Shown one piece after another: positions 61,893 to 64,000 of a stretch of DNA of 64,000 nucleotides. This stretch comes from Brevundimonas sp. Its GTDB lineage: Bacteria; Pseudomonadota; Alphaproteobacteria; Caulobacterales; Caulobacteraceae. Where the stretch lies: assembly GCA_016742215.1 (NCBI GenBank), contig JACVCC010000003.1, positions 1 to 64,000 of the forward strand. The letters run 5' to 3'. The stretch's first letter is position 1; every line of letters starts with the position of its first letter. A model generated the notes under the pieces. The model did not search any database and was not told the origin of the DNA. It saw nothing but the letters and a program-made list of their open reading frames with translations. Position numbers and translations under genes: made by a program.

Positions 61893-62525
61893 TCAGGCCG
61901 TGGCGGCTTCGGTGCGGGACAGGACCCAGTTCGGATCGGCGGCGCCCAGCAGGCGCTCGAAGGTCCAGATCTCGGCCACGCGGCGCTCCTCGATCGCCTC
62001 CTCGCCCTCGCCCGCCGGCTTCACGCGGTTGCGCAGCTCGGCCAGAAAGCGGACGCGGGTGATGGCGCGGTTCTCGACGGCCGTGGCCTCCTCGAGGTCC
62101 GCACGCGGAGCGTGGACGAACTCGGTGATCTCGGTGTCCCCCCGGGCCTCGCGGGCGGCGATGCCGGCCTCGAACGAGGCCATGACGGTCGGGGTCAGCA
62201 AGGGCTTCAGCGTTTCGCGATCGCCCTGGGCATAGGCGCTGACGATGGTCTCGTAAGCCTGACGGGCGCCTTCGAGGAACCGGTTCGGGTCGAAGGACGG
62301 GTCGCGGGCGCGCAGGCCGGCGATCGAAGCCAGGGTCACGGCATCCAGCACATTGGCGCGTTGGGCTGCAGCGGCTTCGGGCGTGCCGGGCGCCGGAGCG
62401 GCGGGGACGGGCTTGGGATTGTCCTCGGGCTGCCGCCCCACCTTCTTGCCCAGCACGTTGTAGAGCTGGAACAGCACGAAGGCGGCGATCACCGCGAAGA
62501 TGACGATCTGGACCTGGACCGGCAC
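61893..62525 (-). CDS. Tim44/TimA-like membrane-anchored protein
   Basis: The 210-residue protein begins at GTG 62525 (AGGGA upstream), with a short N-terminal membrane anchor (QIVIFAVIAAFVLFQLYNVLGKKVG), a linker, and a Tim44-like domain (FDPNRFLEGARQAYETIVSAYAQGDRETLKPLLTPTVMASFEAGIAAREARGDTEITEFV, then VAEIWTFERLLGAADPNWVLSRTEAA). In alphaproteobacteria such proteins sit near secB and dnaQ, as here; the family relates to mitochondrial import factor Tim44, with an envelope role. Confidence 0.88.
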   Translation of the reverse strand: MPVQVQIVIFAVIAAFVLFQLYNVLGKKVGRQPEDNPKPVPAAPAPGTPEAAAAQRANVLDAVTLASIAGLRARDPSFDPNRFLEGARQAYETIVSAYAQGDRETLKPLLTPTVMASFEAGIAAREARGDTEITEFVHAPRADLEEATAVENRAITRVRFLAELRNRVKPAGEGEEAIEERRVAEIWTFERLLGAADPNWVLSRTEAATA

Positions 62526-62725
62526 GAGGCATCCCTGACTGGCGCGACCGCGAACGCGCGGCGCGTGATGACGATTACGGGCTGATATAGGGCCGCGCAA
62601 GGCGAAGGGGACCCCCGCTTCGGCGAGCGTCGTTGCCGCAGGGGGCCCCGCGTGGTAGTCGCCCCGCCTTCCGGACCGTCCATGGGGGGCCGTCCGAACC
62701 CGATTTTTCAGACTGTACTCCGCTC

Positions 62726-63241
62726 ATGACCGACGCCGCTCCTCCCGCCGAAACCAACGCCGAGAACGGCGCCCAGGGTTCCGCCGGCCCCGCGGGCCCG
62801 GGCTTCCGCATCGTCGCCCAGTATGTGAAGGACCTGTCCTTCGAGAACCCGAAGGCGCCGGACAGCCTGCGCGTCGACGGCCGCCCGCAGATCGACATGG
62901 GCGTCGAGATGAACGCCCAGGGCCGTCAGGACGGCCTGTTCGAGGTCGAGCTGCGCCTGACCATCAAGGCCACCACCGAGGCCATGACCGTCTTCAACGT
63001 CGAGCTGGTCTATGGCGGCCTGTTCGCCCTGCAGGGCGTGCAGGAGCAGGACATCGAGCCGCTGCTGCTCATCGAGTGCCCGCGCTACATGTTCCCGTTC
63101 GCCCGCGAGATCGTGGCCCGCGCCACCTCGGACGGCGGCTTCTACCCGCCGTTCATGCTCGACCCGATCGACTTCGCCGCCATCTACGTCGCCCGCCAGC
63201 AGCAGATCGCCCGCGGCCCGGCTGACACCGGCCAGGCGTAA
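62726..63241 (+). CDS. secB: protein-export chaperone SecB
   Basis: The 171-residue chaperone keeps secretory proteins unfolded for SecA. Characteristic segments are [79 protein letters not shown]. It has an N-terminal Ala/Pro extension as in alphaproteobacterial SecB. Divergent from the Tim44-like gene and convergent with dnaQ. Confidence 0.97.
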   Translation: MTDAAPPAETNAENGAQGSAGPAGPGFRIVAQYVKDLSFENPKAPDSLRVDGRPQIDMGVEMNAQGRQDGLFEVELRLTIKATTEAMTVFNVELVYGGLFALQGVQEQDIEPLLLIECPRYMFPFAREIVARATSDGGFYPPFMLDPIDFAAIYVARQQQIARGPADTGQA

Positions 63242-63297
63242 GCAGACTTCGGCTGTAGAGGTCGCCGACAGGCCCTCAAGCAGCAAGGCACGAAAAC

Positions 63298-63331
63298 GAA
63301 GAGGCGTCCGTCAGACGACGGGCGCCTCTTC
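63298..63331. terminator. bidirectional terminator between secB and dnaQ
   Basis: Outer stem GAAGAGGCG/CGCCTCTTC (9 bp) and inner CCGTC/GACGG. On the plus strand it is followed by TGTTT. The dnaQ stop codon (63311-63313) falls in its loop, so the hairpin overlaps the dnaQ 3' end. Confidence 0.75.
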
Positions 63332-64000
63332 TGTTTCCAGCTTCAGGCCATACCCTTCCCACAGAGAGCGGTCCTTCAGCGTCTTCAGCAGGAAAGCCGC
63401 ATGGGCTGCGCGCTCATCCTCGGTCGAGCGGTCGGCCAGCGGACGGGGCCGCGCGCCATAGCCGCCGGACACCGCCGCCACCACGGTCGAGGCAACGCGG
63501 GTCGTGGCCAGATCCAGCCGCCGCTCCTTGCCGCCGCGCAGCTCCAGATAGACCTCGGCCAGCAGCCGGGCGTCGATCAGGGCGCCGTGATAGGTCCGGT
63601 CCGACAGGCTGATCTTGAAGCGCTTGCACAGCGCGTCCAGCGAGTTGGCCATGCCCGGAAACTTCTTCTGGGCCAGCTGCAGGCTGTCGATCCAGCGCGC
63701 CTCTTCCAGCAGCGGATGGCTGCAGCGGGTGCATTCGGCGTCGATGAAGTTGCGGTCGAACTGGGCATTGTGGGCGATCACCGGCGCATCGCCGATGAAG
63801 GCCATCAGGTCGCCGACCACCTCGTGGAATTTCGGGGCGTCCTTGACCTTGTCGTCGGTGATGCCGTGCACCCGGATCGCGTCCGGCGGGATCAGTCGTT
63901 CGGGGTTCACGTAGGTATGGTAGGTCCGCCCCGTCGGCAGCAGATCCATGATCTCGATACAGCCGACCTCGATCAGACGATCACCGGTCTTCGGGTCGAA
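63311..64000 (-). CDS. dnaQ: DNA polymerase III epsilon subunit, 3'-5' exonuclease (5' end outside the window)
   Basis: The frame runs unbroken to the window edge; the first 17 codons seen (FDPKTGDRLIEVGCIEI) belong before the ATG at 63949, so the gene starts beyond 64000. ExoII and ExoIII motifs are present: PVIAHNAQFDRNFID and the YHGALIDARLLAEVYLEL segment with His and Asp. The ExoI DxE motif would lie just off the window. The protein proofreads for the replicative polymerase. Its stop lies in the loop of the terminator shared with secB. Confidence 0.95.
   Translation of the reverse strand, partial: FDPKTGDRLIEVGCIEIMDLLPTGRTYHTYVNPERLIPPDAIRVHGITDDKVKDAPKFHEVVGDLMAFIGDAPVIAHNAQFDRNFIDAECTRCSHPLLEEARWIDSLQLAQKKFPGMANSLDALCKRFKISLSDRTYHGALIDARLLAEVYLELRGGKERRLDLATTRVASTVVAAVSGGYGARPRPLADRSTEDERAAHAAFLLKTLKDRSLWEGYGLKLETEEAPVV

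Noticed and set aside
62580..62725. signal recognition particle RNA in the secB upstream gap
   Set aside because: There is a GC hairpin, but the conserved SRP apical loop sequence is missing.

Overview
This 64 kb window is chromosomal DNA of a high-GC alphaproteobacterium. Gene content and order (a fur-miaB-phoH-ybeY-lnt run, ubiE-ubiB, dnaK-dnaJ, secB facing dnaQ with a Tim44-like gene and mltA beside it, and a 1616-residue NAD-glutamate dehydrogenase) suggest Caulobacterales, most likely a Brevundimonas-like organism. That placement is inference from gene content; there is no rRNA here. Almost everything is housekeeping, densely packed, with many 1-nt (TGATG) and 4-nt (GTGA/ATGA) stop/start overlaps.

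Layout. 1-3225 is the only clearly accessory stretch. It holds a less GC-rich P-loop ATPase gene with two tandem deoxyribosyltransferase/TIR-like Rossmann modules in front of the ATPase. Next come a degenerate second copy of the last 105 bases of polA and an 81-residue four-fold repeat protein, whose start lies 12 bases after the polA stop. 3224-8600: polA, a lipoprotein, a TPP-dependent enzyme and an entericidin-like peptide. 8604-12382: truA-fmt, small membrane proteins, def, an acyl-CoA thioesterase, a 32-residue membrane peptide and tRNA-Arg(CCG). 12558-19580: a DUF885 lipoprotein, phhB-SDR, a Crp-like regulator, ubiE-ubiB, arfB-yaiI. 19665-24801: a pair of exported amidohydrolase homologues (one without its metal site), an AraC/GyrI regulator and a DapA-like aldolase. 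24872-31588: etfBA, a PduO-type adenosyltransferase with a HIG1-like partner, a TonB receptor and an unrecognised 372-residue protein. 31649-35555: ahcY, a further amidohydrolase and bioB. 35616-40748: dnaK, dnaJ and dapB. 40824-43575: coaBC-dut, a lipoprotein with a nuclease-toxin-like domain, and an XRE regulator. 43746-50371: one long leftward cluster nfuA-tsaB-rimI-fur-miaB-phoH-ybeY-lnt. 50601-57140: a Usp protein, NAD-GDH and a porin-like barrel. 57438-64000: an AI-2E-type permease, a HerA-like ATPase, mltA, a Tim44-like gene, secB and the 3' part of dnaQ.

The best candidate for something undescribed is the polA-side island: a sensor-ATPase of defence-like architecture next to a tiny WI/GW-repeat protein bracketed by two diverged copies of the polA 3' end. 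Secondary points are a metal-site-less amidohydrolase co-translated with an intact one, a lipoprotein resembling BECR-type nuclease toxins, a dispersed hairpin repeat present in long and internally deleted forms, a palindrome of methionine-cycle type upstream of ahcY, a heat-shock-like promoter before dnaK, and the absence of a corC-type gene between ybeY and lnt. No CRISPR array, insertion sequence or integrase gene was recognised.
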